Below the pieces are notes generated by a model, which was given only the letters and a program-made list of their open reading frames with translations, was not told the DNA's origin and did not search any database. From NCBI GenBank assembly GCA_900751785.1, contig CAADSM010000003.1:1-13406 (forward strand): 13,406 bases of DNA, given 5' to 3'. The stretch's first letter is position 1; each line of letters opens with the position of its first letter. The DNA is from Lachnospiraceae bacterium (GTDB lineage: Bacteria; Bacillota; Clostridia; Lachnospirales; Lachnospiraceae). Shown piece after piece: positions 1 to 6,719 of the stretch. Made by a program: the position numbers and the translations under genes.

Positions 1-905
1 CTTTTTCCCACGGCCAGCCGCTCCTGCGGGAGCTGAAGGAGCTGGACTATCTGTTTTCCGAGCTGAGCCGCACGAAGGTGGTCCTTATTGCGGGAAATCA
101 TGACTACATAAGGAGAGACTCTTATTACCGCACATTCCAGTGGAGCGGAAACGTGATCCCCCTGTTCGGGAGAGGGCCGGAGTATGTGGAATTTCCGGAG
201 CTCAGGACCGCGGTGTATGGACTGAGCTATCACAGCAGAGAGATCAGAGAGCCGCTTTACGACAGTATTTTTGCCCGGGGCAGGCAGAAGTATGAGATCC
301 TGCTCGCCCACGGCGGGGACGAAAAGCATATTCCCATAAACAGGGGCATGCTGGAGAAAAGCGGATTTGACTACATTGCCATGGGACATATCCACAGACC
401 CCAGGCGCTTGTGAAGAACCGGATCATTTACTCTGGGGCGCTGGAGCCGGTCGACAGGAATGATACAGGTCCCCACGGATATGTGCGGGGGGAGATCTCG
501 GATCAGGGCGTCCGTACGCAGTGGATCCCCTGCGCGTGCAGGGAATACATCCATCTTGAGGCAGAGGTGGATGAAAATGATACATCCGGCAGTGTCAGAA
601 GGAAGATTGGTAAACTCATAAATGAGCATGGAAAGAATAATATATACAAGATTGCGCTGAAAGGCAGGAGAAGCGCAGAAGTCGAGTTTGACACAAGGCA
701 TATGGATGAGTTCGGGAATATCCTGGAGATCACTGACAGATCTCGTCCGGCTTATGATTTCGAAAAGCTCCTGCGGGAAAATCCGGAGAATCTGATCGGA
801 AAGTACATAGAGGCTTTCGCGGGATGTACGGAAGAAAGCGTGGAGTTTCAGGCAATGTGTGAAGGAGTGGAGGCGCTCCTTGAGAATAAGGGGCAGCAGG
901 CATGA
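1..905 (+). CDS. SbcD/YhaO-type DNA repair metallophosphoesterase, 5'-partial
   Basis: This is the C-terminal ~300 residues of a calcineurin-like metallophosphoesterase of the SbcD/Mre11/YhaO group, presumed Mn2+-dependent nucleases in DNA repair. The frame is open from base 3 with no start codon needed; the GTG at 78 lies inside the conserved beta strand before the GNHD motif (near bases 93-104), so it is not the start. Further metal-ligand motifs are AHGG (near 305-316) and GHIH (384-395). The first Asp-x-His motif must lie upstream of the window. The last ~120 residues form a capping or partner-binding region without motifs I recognise. The stop TGA overlaps the start of the next gene (ATGA, 902-905), implying translational coupling. 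That pairing matches the Bacillus yhaO-yhaN gene pair. The family call is firm. YhaO versus SbcD in the strict sense rests on the partner and is an inference. Confidence 0.85.
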   Translation, partial: FSHGQPLLRELKELDYLFSELSRTKVVLIAGNHDYIRRDSYYRTFQWSGNVIPLFGRGPEYVEFPELRTAVYGLSYHSREIREPLYDSIFARGRQKYEILLAHGGDEKHIPINRGMLEKSGFDYIAMGHIHRPQALVKNRIIYSGALEPVDRNDTGPHGYVRGEISDQGVRTQWIPCACREYIHLEAEVDENDTSGSVRRKIGKLINEHGKNNIYKIALKGRRSAEVEFDTRHMDEFGNILEITDRSRPAYDFEKLLRENPENLIGKYIEAFAGCTEESVEFQAMCEGVEALLENKGQQA

Positions 906-2584
906 AGATCATAGAACTTTATCTGAAAAACTTTGGGAAGTTTCACGAGAAGCATATTTACATACGGGACGGCGTCCAGATCATTTATGGAGAAAATGAG
1001 TTTGGAAAGTCGACGATCCATGCGTTCATCCGCGCGATGCTCTTCGGACTGGAGCGGGCGCGCGGGCGCGCTGCGGGGAAAGACGCCTTCAGCAGATATG
1101 AGCCGTGGGAGAACCCGGGATATTATGCGGGAGTCATGCATTTCGTCTGCGGGGGCAGGACATTCCGGCTGGAGAGGAGATTCGGGAGGACAGAGCGGAG
1201 TGCGTCCCTGATCTGTGAGGACGACGGAGAGGAGCTGTCCGTGGAGCATGGCGATCTCGATATGCTCCTGGGCGGGATGACCCCGTCGCTTTTTGACAGT
1301 ACCGTGTCCATCGGCCAGCTTATGTCTCCACCGGGAAGGGAGCTTGCGGACGCTCTGAAAAACTATGCCGCCAACTATTATGAGACCGGAGGCGGCGAGG
1401 TTGACTTAAACGGCGCTCTCCAGACGCTCAGAGAACGAAGGAAGGATACGGAGCGAAGCCTGAGAGAGGCGGAGGCTCTGCGGGAGGAAAAGAGGCAGGG
1501 GCTTATCCGGGAGTGCACATATCTGGAAAGCGATATGGCAGCGCTGCGTCAGGAGTACGAAGAGAAGCGGGCGCAGATGGAGGCTGCGGAGAAGAGCGCG
1601 GAACAGGCGGGAACCGTGACCGGCGAGCGTGGAGGCGGAGCGCAGCAGGATTATGCCGGGGAGTCCGTCGAGGATACAGAGGAAGAGGATAGAGAAGAGC
1701 AGGCGGAGCTTTCGGCAGGCGGTTTTTTGAAAGGCGGAGCAGCCGGCATGCTGGTGGGAGTGATCGGCCTGTTCTGGGCGGGATTTGTGAACGGGCGGAG
1801 CAGTTTCACAGGCATAACGCCAATTACATTCTTTGCCGCACTCGTACTGGCAGTGGGGATCGTGCTGACGGCGGCAGGAGTCCGCGCATTGATCCGGGAG
1901 CGTAAGGAAGAGAAAGAGTACCGCAGAGAGGGTGAGCAAAGCACCGGGGGAAAGGCGGATGCACGCTCGGAGCAGACTGGAACTGCGGAGGCGCCTGCAG
2001 CTGTGCAGCAGGATGCAGACGCGGAGATTCGCCGGCTCCGATGGGAGATGGACAGGATCCGGTCGGAGTGGAAGGAAAAGCAGGTGCGGTGGGACAATCT
2101 GAAAGAGCAGGCGGACGAGATCGGGCCGGGAGATGCAGAGCGTAGCCTGGAAGCCAGGCAGAAAGCCCTCATTCTCGCGGAAGAAAAGATGAAAGAGGCG
2201 GCGGCGTCTCTCGGACGGCAGACTTCCGGCAGGCTCAATACGCGGACCTCCGAGATATTTTCTGAGCTGACAGAAGGACGCTATCGGGGGATCACGGCAG
2301 GGGATAACCTGGAGATCACCGTCTGGGACGGAGAGCGGAGGATACGGGCAGAGCAGCTGAGCAGAGGGACGCTGGAGCAGATCTATTTTTCCATAAGGAT
2401 GGCGGCGGCCGAGGTGCTGCTGGAAGAGTCCGTGCCGGTGCTGCTGGACGATACGTTTGCGTTTTACGATGAGAAAAGGCTTGAATCTGTGCTAAAATGG
2501 TTGAGCAGACAGAAAAGACAGGTTATAATATTTACCTGCCATAGAAGAGAAGAAGAGATATTGGAAGCAGTCAGAGATCGGTGA
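902..2584 (+). CDS. SbcC/YhaN-like AAA ATPase with two central membrane helices
   Basis: A 560-residue SMC/Rad50-like ATPase, the probable partner of the nuclease encoded just upstream. Residues 1-22 have the typical N-terminal strand (IIELYLKNFGKF). The Walker A motif GENEFGKST is at 30-38. Charged, coiled-coil-prone segments lie at about 165-270 and 370-440. The C-terminal half of the ATPase has a signature-like LSRGTLEQ (486-493), Walker B VPVLLDD (511-517), a D-loop-like FYDEKR, and a switch His in FTCHRRE (547). Two hydrophobic helices at about 274-297 and 308-331 split the coiled coil, as is usual for YhaN-type proteins and unlike SbcC. Bacillus YhaN is about 960 residues, so this version is much shorter, mainly in the coiled coil. 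The start ATG overlaps the upstream stop. It may tether the nuclease complex to the membrane; that role is inferred. Confidence 0.85.
   Translation: MKIIELYLKNFGKFHEKHIYIRDGVQIIYGENEFGKSTIHAFIRAMLFGLERARGRAAGKDAFSRYEPWENPGYYAGVMHFVCGGRTFRLERRFGRTERSASLICEDDGEELSVEHGDLDMLLGGMTPSLFDSTVSIGQLMSPPGRELADALKNYAANYYETGGGEVDLNGALQTLRERRKDTERSLREAEALREEKRQGLIRECTYLESDMAALRQEYEEKRAQMEAAEKSAEQAGTVTGERGGGAQQDYAGESVEDTEEEDREEQAELSAGGFLKGGAAGMLVGVIGLFWAGFVNGRSSFTGITPITFFAALVLAVGIVLTAAGVRALIRERKEEKEYRREGEQSTGGKADARSEQTGTAEAPAAVQQDADAEIRRLRWEMDRIRSEWKEKQVRWDNLKEQADEIGPGDAERSLEARQKALILAEEKMKEAAASLGRQTSGRLNTRTSEIFSELTEGRYRGITAGDNLEITVWDGERRIRAEQLSRGTLEQIYFSIRMAAAEVLLEESVPVLLDDTFAFYDEKRLESVLKWLSRQKRQVIIFTCHRREEEILEAVRDR
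2501..2529 (+). promoter_or_regulatory. Candidate sigma-A promoter for cca inside the yhaN end
   Basis: TTGAGC at 2501-2506 is separated by exactly 17 bases from a perfect TATAAT at 2524-2529. A transcript would start near 2536 and have a ~110-base leader before the CCA-transferase gene. The site lies within coding sequence (…RQVIIF…), so the -10 match could be coincidental. The exact spacing and position favour it. Confidence 0.45.
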
Positions 2585-2598
2585 CCGGAGAGCGCGTG

Positions 2599-2614
2599 CC
2601 CCGGATATCCGGGG
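2599..2614. repeat. Perfect 16-bp palindrome between yhaN and cca
   Basis: CCCCGGATATCCGGGG is a perfect palindrome 15 bases after the yhaN stop codon. As RNA it would form a 6-bp C/G stem with an AUAU loop. It is followed by ATGACCTTTTAT, so it could be a weak terminator or 3'-end stabiliser for the yhaO-yhaN transcript, or an operator site. No long T tract is present. Confidence 0.45.
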
Positions 2615-2645
2615 ATGACCTTTTATAGAAGGAAGGAAGAGCAAC

Positions 2646-3980
2646 ATGAAGATAGTACTGCCAAGGAAAGTATTGATGATCATCAATAATCTGCAGTTTC
2701 ATGGCTATGAAGCGTTTGCTGTGGGGGGCTGTGTCAGGGATTCTATCCTGGCGAAACGCCCGGAAGACTGGGATATCACAACGTCGGCAAAGCCCGAGCA
2801 GATAAAAAAGCTGTTCAGAAGAACTGTGGACACCGGGATCAAGCACGGCACGGTCACGGTCCTTCTCGGAAAAGACAGCTTTGAGGTGACGACGTACCGG
2901 GTTGACGGGGCGTATGAGGACAGCCGTCATCCGAAAGAGGTGCGTTTTACGAACCGGCTTGAGGAAGACCTGAAGCGCAGGGATTTTACGATCAACGCGA
3001 TGGCGTACAATGACGAGGTCAGGCTGGTGGATGTCTTCGGCGGCATGCAGGATCTGAACCACCATCTGATCCGCTGTGTCGGCGATCCGGAAGAGCGGTT
3101 TTCAGAGGATGCCCTGCGTATCCTCAGAGCGGTCCGGTTTTCCGCGCAGCTGAATTTCCCGATCGAGCCGAATACGGCGGCGGCGGTGAGAAAGCTTGCC
3201 CCAACGCTGAAGAATATCAGTGCGGAGCGGATACGTACGGAGCTGGTGAAGCTCCTTGTGTCTGCCCATCCGGAGCGGATCAGGGACGCATATGAACTGG
3301 GGATCACCCGGGTCATCCTGCCGGAGTGGGATGCGATGGAGGGCGTGACTCAGAATACGCCCCATCATAAATATAACGTCGCAGAGCATACGATCCGCGC
3401 GATGAAAAATGTGAAGCGGGATAAGATCCTCCGACTTACCATGCTTTTTCACGACATGGGAAAGCCGGCGGTCAAGACTACGGATGAAAACGGCAGGGAT
3501 CACTTCAGAGGGCATGCTCTTGTGAGTGAAGAGACCGCCCGCCGCGTTATGCGGAGGCTGAAGTTTGACAACGAGACGGTCAAGACCGTCGCGCGGCTTG
3601 TCTGCTATCACGATTACAGAGTGGAGGCAACCCCGCAGAATGTCCGAAGGGCTATGAACCGGATCGGAGTTGAGCTGTTCCCGTACTACCTTGCTGTGCG
3701 CATGGCGGATGCGAAGGCGCAGAGCACTTACCAGAGAAGAGAGAAGATCGAGAATATTGTGGAGATGCGGCGTTTATATAAGGAGACGCTCCAGCAGGAA
3801 GACTGCGTGACCCTGCGCCAGCTCGCAGTAGGCGGCCATGAGCTGATGGAGCTTGGAATGAAGCCCGGCAGGGAGATCGGCAGCATGCTGAGCGAACTCC
3901 TGGAATATGTGATCGACGATCCGTCCCGCAATACGAAAGAAATTTTGTGTGATTACGTAAAAGAAAAGCTGAGTTTGTAG
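2646..3980 (+). CDS. cca: CCA tRNA nucleotidyltransferase (class II) with HD domain
   Basis: A 444-residue template-independent enzyme that builds or repairs the CCA 3' end of tRNAs from CTP and ATP. The head domain has GGCVRD (27-32), followed by the metal-binding pair in EDWDITT (D41, D43). RRDFTIN (111-117) and the EDALRILRAVRF stretch (154-165) are neck and nucleotide-selection motifs, and ERIRTEL lies at 194-200. A C-terminal HD domain follows, with FHDMGKP (268-273) and a second His cluster near 290 and 322, as found in several clostridial enzymes. Such HD domains are metal-dependent phosphohydrolases; here the activity is inferred. The start ATG has a purine-rich AAGGAAGGAAG 6-16 bases upstream. 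The next gene belongs to sporulation and seems to be transcribed separately. Identification is firm. A pure A-adding or C-adding enzyme is less likely because no second family member is visible. Confidence 0.93.
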   Translation: MKIVLPRKVLMIINNLQFHGYEAFAVGGCVRDSILAKRPEDWDITTSAKPEQIKKLFRRTVDTGIKHGTVTVLLGKDSFEVTTYRVDGAYEDSRHPKEVRFTNRLEEDLKRRDFTINAMAYNDEVRLVDVFGGMQDLNHHLIRCVGDPEERFSEDALRILRAVRFSAQLNFPIEPNTAAAVRKLAPTLKNISAERIRTELVKLLVSAHPERIRDAYELGITRVILPEWDAMEGVTQNTPHHKYNVAEHTIRAMKNVKRDKILRLTMLFHDMGKPAVKTTDENGRDHFRGHALVSEETARRVMRRLKFDNETVKTVARLVCYHDYRVEATPQNVRRAMNRIGVELFPYYLAVRMADAKAQSTYQRREKIENIVEMRRLYKETLQQEDCVTLRQLAVGGHELMELGMKPGREIGSMLSELLEYVIDDPSRNTKEILCDYVKEKLSL

Positions 3981-4008
3981 CATACTCGGGCTGTTCCCCT
4001 CATACATT
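3979..4008 (+). promoter_or_regulatory. Sigma-E-like promoter before the cotS-like gene
   Basis: AGCATACT (3979-3986) resembles the sigma-E -35 element (KTCATATT; CATA core conserved). It is followed after 14 bases by CATACATT (4001-4008), which agrees with the sigma-E -10 consensus CATACAAT at 7 of 8 positions. It begins at the cca stop codon. The start point would be near 4015, giving a ~110-base leader. Mother-cell control fits a spore-coat gene. Confidence 0.6.
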
Positions 4009-4027
4009 AGAAAGAACTTGAACATAA

Positions 4028-4065
4028 CCGCAGAGCGGCCGCTGACCTGTGCGGCCGCGGGGCGG
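4028..4065 (+). other. GC-rich hairpin in the leader of the cotS-like gene
   Basis: Two copies of GCGGCCGC (4035-4042 and 4051-4058, both NotI sites) flank the loop TGACCTGT and can form an 8-bp all-GC stem. An outer CCGC/GCGG pair (4028-4031 with 4062-4065) extends it across a 3x3 internal loop. No T tract follows, so it is not a typical terminator. It lies in the predicted 5' leader and could affect mRNA stability or translation. Confidence 0.6.
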
Positions 4066-4123
4066 AAGTGTGTGCACGGGCAGGGACGGGAGCGTTTCAG
4101 CCTCGTGGGGACAGGGGGCAGTC

Positions 4124-5155
4124 ATGAGAGAGTACGAAGCAGAAGTGTTGGAACGGTATGATATGGAAGTGAAAGGCACCCGAAAGATAAGGGGTGCGTT
4201 TTTTTGCGACACAAGTGAGGGGACGATGCTGCTGAAGGAGACGCGGATCTCCGAACGGCGGGCGTTCCTGGTCTATGTTGTGCTGAGCCGTCTGGAGCTT
4301 GGGTGGAAGCTCAGAGTTGACACGCCCGTCTTTACGAGAGACGGCGCGCTGCTCGCCGCTTCACGCGAGGGGACGCAGTATATGCTGAAGCGCTGGTATA
4401 CGGGGCGTGAGTGCGACATGAAGAGAGAGATGGAAATCGTCAGTGCGGCGGAGAGCCTTGCTCTCCTGCATGAACGGATGCAGTGGGACGCGTCGGCAGA
4501 AAGGATGTCCGGCCTTTCAGTCTGTCCGCCGGTCGGCAGGGATCCGATCGAGGAAATGGAGCGCCATAACAGGGAGATGAAGAAAGTGCGCTCTTTTATC
4601 CGGGCGCGTGTGGCGAAAAATGAGTTCGAGTATCTGTATCTGGAGAGCTTTGACAAAATGTACGGGCTTGCCGAGGAAGTAGTGCGCCGGCTCAGGGAGT
4701 CGGATGCCGTAGAGCTGTATAGAAAGAGCATTGAGGACGGAAGGCTTGTACACGGTGATTATAATTATCACAATGTGCTGATCACCCCGGAAGGGACTGC
4801 TGTGACCAATTTTGAACATGTACGGATTGATATCCAGGTTCGGGACCTGTATTATTTCATAAGAAAAGCAATGGAAAAGCATCATTGGAAACAAAAACTT
4901 GGACAAAAGATTTTGGAAGCCTATGAGGAGACACGGCGGGTCTCGCCAATGGAGAGGGAGTACATCGGTCTCTGCCTTGCATATCCGGAGAAATTCTGGA
5001 AGACAGCCAGCAGCTATGCCCGTTCCAACAAGGCGTGGCTTCCCGAAAAAAGTGTTGAAAAGCTCCGCACTGCGGTGCGGCAGGCAGAAGAGAAAACAGC
5101 CTTTTTGGAGAGTCTGTTTTCCCTGGATCTGTCCGGGCGGAAATATGTGTCGTGA
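4124..5155 (+). CDS. CotS-family spore coat protein (kinase-like fold)
   Basis: A 343-residue protein resembling the CotS/CotI/YutH family, spore-coat proteins with an aminoglycoside-phosphotransferase-like fold. A Lys in MLLKE (K38) stands where the ATP-binding Lys would be. The catalytic-loop motif HGDYNYHNVL spans 210-219 (D212, N217). The position normally filled by the metal-binding Asp of the DFG-like motif reads TNFE (228-231), with Asn instead of Asp. The C-terminal third is helical and charged. I chose ATG 4124 because ACAGGGGGC precedes it at proper distance and the conserved sequence (MREYEAEVLERYD) begins there; an in-frame GTG at 4049 would add 25 unconserved residues and sits in a hairpin. 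A sigma-E-like promoter lies upstream. The protein presumably acts in the mother cell on the spore surface. Its substrate is unknown and it may be a pseudokinase. Confidence 0.8.
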   Translation: MREYEAEVLERYDMEVKGTRKIRGAFFCDTSEGTMLLKETRISERRAFLVYVVLSRLELGWKLRVDTPVFTRDGALLAASREGTQYMLKRWYTGRECDMKREMEIVSAAESLALLHERMQWDASAERMSGLSVCPPVGRDPIEEMERHNREMKKVRSFIRARVAKNEFEYLYLESFDKMYGLAEEVVRRLRESDAVELYRKSIEDGRLVHGDYNYHNVLITPEGTAVTNFEHVRIDIQVRDLYYFIRKAMEKHHWKQKLGQKILEAYEETRRVSPMEREYIGLCLAYPEKFWKTASSYARSNKAWLPEKSVEKLRTAVRQAEEKTAFLESLFSLDLSGRKYVS

Positions 5156-5270
5156 GGGCGTGCGATTTCTGCTGTGCAGGTCAGTCTGCACGGCGAAACT
5201 GCACGTCTCTGAACGCGGTGCGGACAGCTGCCTGCAAATGCCTAAAAAGCGCACAAAACACGGAAAAATC

Positions 5271-5299
5271 TTGACAAAGACATATGAAACCGTTATAAC
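5271..5299 (+). promoter_or_regulatory. Strong sigma-A promoter for HU
   Basis: A perfect TTGACA (5271-5276), a 17-base spacer, and TATAAC (5294-5299) form a near-consensus vegetative promoter. The predicted start near 5306 gives a ~95-base leader. It is the best promoter in the window, as expected for an abundant nucleoid protein. Confidence 0.85.
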
Positions 5300-5385
5300 A
5301 ATACATAAGGGCGAAACCATGTGAACGTGAGGACAGGGAGCCTTTGAAAAATCAAGAATAGAATTGTATTTAAGTACAGTTATTG

Positions 5386-5392
5386 AAGGAGG
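5386..5392 (+). promoter_or_regulatory. Ribosome binding site of HU
   Basis: AAGGAGG, a full anti-16S match, ends 9 bases before the HU start codon. It is the strongest Shine-Dalgarno sequence in the window and fits high expression. Confidence 0.85.
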
Positions 5393-5401
5393 AATTAATC
5401 C

Positions 5402-5674
5402 ATGAACAAAACAGAATTAATCGCAGCAGTAGCGGAAAAGGCAGAAATTTCGAAAAAAGACTCCGAAAAAGCGTTAAAGGCTTTTGTTGATGTTGTTACA
5501 GAGCAGTTAAAGGCTGGGGATAAAGTTCAGGTTGTTGGATTTGGTACGTTCGAAGTGAGCGAGAGAGCAGCAAGAGAGGGAAGAAACCCGCAGACAGGTG
5601 AGACGATGAAGATTGCTGCATGCAAAGCTCCGAAGTTCAAAGCAGGAAAAGCATTAAAGGATGCGATCAACTAA
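5402..5674 (+). CDS. hup: HU family DNA-binding protein
   Basis: A 90-residue histone-like protein that binds and bends DNA as a dimer and compacts the nucleoid. It shows the full HU pattern: an N-terminal helical half ([20 protein letters not shown]), the signature [20 protein letters not shown] (44-63), and the beta-arm tip GRNPQTG (60-66) with the intercalating Pro63, then [14 protein letters not shown] at the C-terminus. Length is exactly typical. Codon use is richer in A/T-ending codons (GTT, GCA, AAA) than its neighbours, a common mark of very high expression rather than transfer. It is flanked by its own promoter and a terminator, so it is probably mostly monocistronic, with possible read-through into rqcP. 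Many Bacillus-type genomes encode HU (hbs) elsewhere, so its position next to yabO/rqcP is a clostridial arrangement. Confidence 0.97.
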   Translation: MNKTELIAAVAEKAEISKKDSEKALKAFVDVVTEQLKAGDKVQVVGFGTFEVSERAAREGRNPQTGETMKIAACKAPKFKAGKALKDAIN

Positions 5675-5714
5675 TCTGTCATAAATATTTGCAGGATAAA
5701 AATCAGGAACGGAC

Positions 5715-5754
5715 AGGCACTTGCAATGTACAGCGTCATTGCAGGTGCCTTTCA
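5715..5754 (+). terminator. Intrinsic terminator after HU
   Basis: A 14-bp inverted repeat (5715-5728 with 5737-5750, one G-T pair, 8-base loop TACAGCGT) begins 40 bases after the HU stop codon. It is followed by TTTCATTAT. The T tract is short and interrupted, so partial read-through into rqcP, which has no clear promoter of its own, is likely. Confidence 0.7.
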
Positions 5755-5790
5755 TTATGGGCGCAGAGGAGCGCGACAGGAGGAAAGAAA

Positions 5791-6030
5791 ATGAGATTGG
5801 ACAAATTTCTGAAAGTATCCAGATTGATCAAGAGAAGGACGGTGGCGAATGAAGCGTGCGACGCGGGACGCGTCATGGTCAACGGGAAAGCGGCAAAGGC
5901 ATCTGCCCAGGTGAAGCCGGGCGACGTCATCGAGATACAGTTCGGTACCCGGACGGTCAAGGCAGAGGTGCTGCAGCTCCAGGATACGACAAAAAAGGAA
6001 GAGGCGAAAGAACTGTTCCGCTATCTTTGA
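5791..6030 (+). CDS. rqcP: S4-domain ribosome quality-control factor RqcP (YabO)
   Basis: A 79-residue protein consisting almost entirely of an S4 RNA-binding fold: MRLDKFLKVSRLIKRRT (1-17), the ACDAGRVMVNG segment (22-32) and KPGDVIEI (42-49). This is the YabO/RqcP/Hsp15 type. In Bacillus subtilis RqcP binds obstructed 50S subunits with RqcH and supports poly-Ala tailing of stalled nascent chains. That function is transferred by homology and by position, because yabO precedes yabP-yabQ-divIC there as well. AGGAGG ends 7 bases before the ATG. No promoter is evident between the HU terminator and this gene, so transcription may come from HU read-through. In-frame open sequence extends upstream, but it crosses the terminator and has no suitable start. 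Confidence 0.9.
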   Translation: MRLDKFLKVSRLIKRRTVANEACDAGRVMVNGKAAKASAQVKPGDVIEIQFGTRTVKAEVLQLQDTTKKEEAKELFRYL

Positions 6031-6036
6031 TCTGGA

Positions 6037-6066
6037 GTCATAAACGTGAACAACCCTTCATATATA
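6037..6066 (+). promoter_or_regulatory. Sigma-E-like promoter before yabP
   Basis: GTCATAAA (6037-6044), matching the sigma-E -35 element in 6 of 8 positions, lies exactly 14 bases before CATATATA (6059-6066), a match to the CATA half of the -10 element. The transcript would start near 6074, 22 bases before the yabP ATG. Bacillus yabP-yabQ is known to be sigma-E controlled, which supports the reading. Confidence 0.6.
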
Positions 6067-6095
6067 TAGAAAAGCACAGAGAAGGAGGTTCGCGT

Positions 6096-6380
6096 ATGGA
6101 AGAACAGCGGATAGCCAAGACACACAAGCTGGTTGTCAATAACAGAAAAACAAGCATGGTCACAGGAGTGCTCGATGTCCTCTCTTTTGATCTGAATGAG
6201 ATCCTTTTAGAGACAGAACAGGGAATGCTGATGGTCAAGGGGACGGATCTGCATGTAAACAGGCTGAGTGTGGAGAAGGGGGAGGTCGATCTGTCGGGGA
6301 ATATCGACAGTATCGCATATTCCAGTGTCACTCAGGCGGGAAAGCAGAGCGACGGCTTCCTGTCCAAGCTGTTTAAGTAG
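6096..6380 (+). CDS. yabP: Sporulation protein YabP
   Basis: A 94-residue protein of the YabP/YqfC family. It has the characteristic opening (KTHKLVVNNRKTSMVTGVLDVLSFDLNEILLET, described here by residues 9-40), then a G-x-L-x-V-K-G strand (43-49), DLHVNRLSVEKGEV (51-64), and a short C-terminal tail. The related YqfC is a mother-cell protein. YabP itself is needed for sporulation in Bacillus, but its biochemical activity is not known to me. GAAGGAGG ends 7 bases before the ATG, a strong binding site that fixes this start. A longer in-frame open stretch from 5856 overlaps rqcP and is not coding. A sigma-E-like promoter stands directly upstream and yabQ follows after 9 bases, so the two form an operon. 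Confidence 0.9.
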   Translation: MEEQRIAKTHKLVVNNRKTSMVTGVLDVLSFDLNEILLETEQGMLMVKGTDLHVNRLSVEKGEVDLSGNIDSIAYSSVTQAGKQSDGFLSKLFK

Positions 6381-6389
6381 GCTGCCGTT

Positions 6390-6719
6390 ATGCTGGGGAT
6401 CGGAACGGAAGCGGAAATCTTTCTCTATGCCGGGTTATCAGGGGCGGTCGTCTTCCTTGCATACGGGATCCTCGTGTGTATCAGGAAGATCGTGCCGCAC
6501 GGAAATCTCGCAGTCGGTCTGGAGGATCTCATCTTCTGGCTTATCGTGAGCGGCTATCTCTTTCGGCAGATGTATGAGACTACGTATGGCAGTATCAGAT
6601 GGTTCTTTGCACTAGGTGTTGTATGCGGCGCTCTGCTGACATATTTTGCGGGAATCCTGGCGAAAAAAATATTTACAAGAGCGAAGAAAATCCTTGAAAA
6701 GTTCAAAAAAAACCGATAA
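6390..6719 (+). CDS. yabQ: Spore cortex biosynthesis protein YabQ
   Basis: A 109-residue integral membrane protein with three hydrophobic helices at about 9-31, 43-60 and 69-93. A basic C-terminal tail follows (AKKIFTRAKKILEKFKKNR), likely cytoplasmic. The segment LEDLIFWLIVSGYLFRQMY (44-62) is typical of YabQ, which in Bacillus locates to the outer forespore membrane and is needed for cortex formation. Its start is 9 bases after the yabP stop. The Shine-Dalgarno sequence is weak (AGTAGG), so translation is probably coupled to yabP. The yabQ stop codon lies inside a sigma-A-like promoter for divIC, so the sporulation pair can be switched on without changing divIC's own vegetative supply. Confidence 0.88.
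   Translation: MLGIGTEAEIFLYAGLSGAVVFLAYGILVCIRKIVPHGNLAVGLEDLIFWLIVSGYLFRQMYETTYGSIRWFFALGVVCGALLTYFAGILAKKIFTRAKKILEKFKKNR

Noticed and set aside
4049..4123. N-terminal extension of the cotS-like gene from GTG 4049
   Set aside because: The GTG lies in the loop of the GC-rich hairpin, the 25 added residues are not of coding character, and ATG 4124 has a proper binding site.
5174..5204. Possible terminator after the cotS-like gene (GTGCAG with CTGCAC at 5186 or 5199)
   Set aside because: The stem is only 6 bp and no T tract follows, so it cannot be called a terminator.
4899..5324. Open frame overlapping the 3' end of the cotS-like gene and reaching the HU promoter
   Set aside because: It is out of frame with the conserved protein, has no binding site, and reads through the HU promoter region. 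Only its last two codons (ATG TGA) are noted as a leader element.
5344..5372. Second HU promoter TTGAAA-N17-TATTTA
   Set aside because: The spacing is right but the -10 matches at only 3 of 6 positions, and a far better promoter lies 73 bases upstream.
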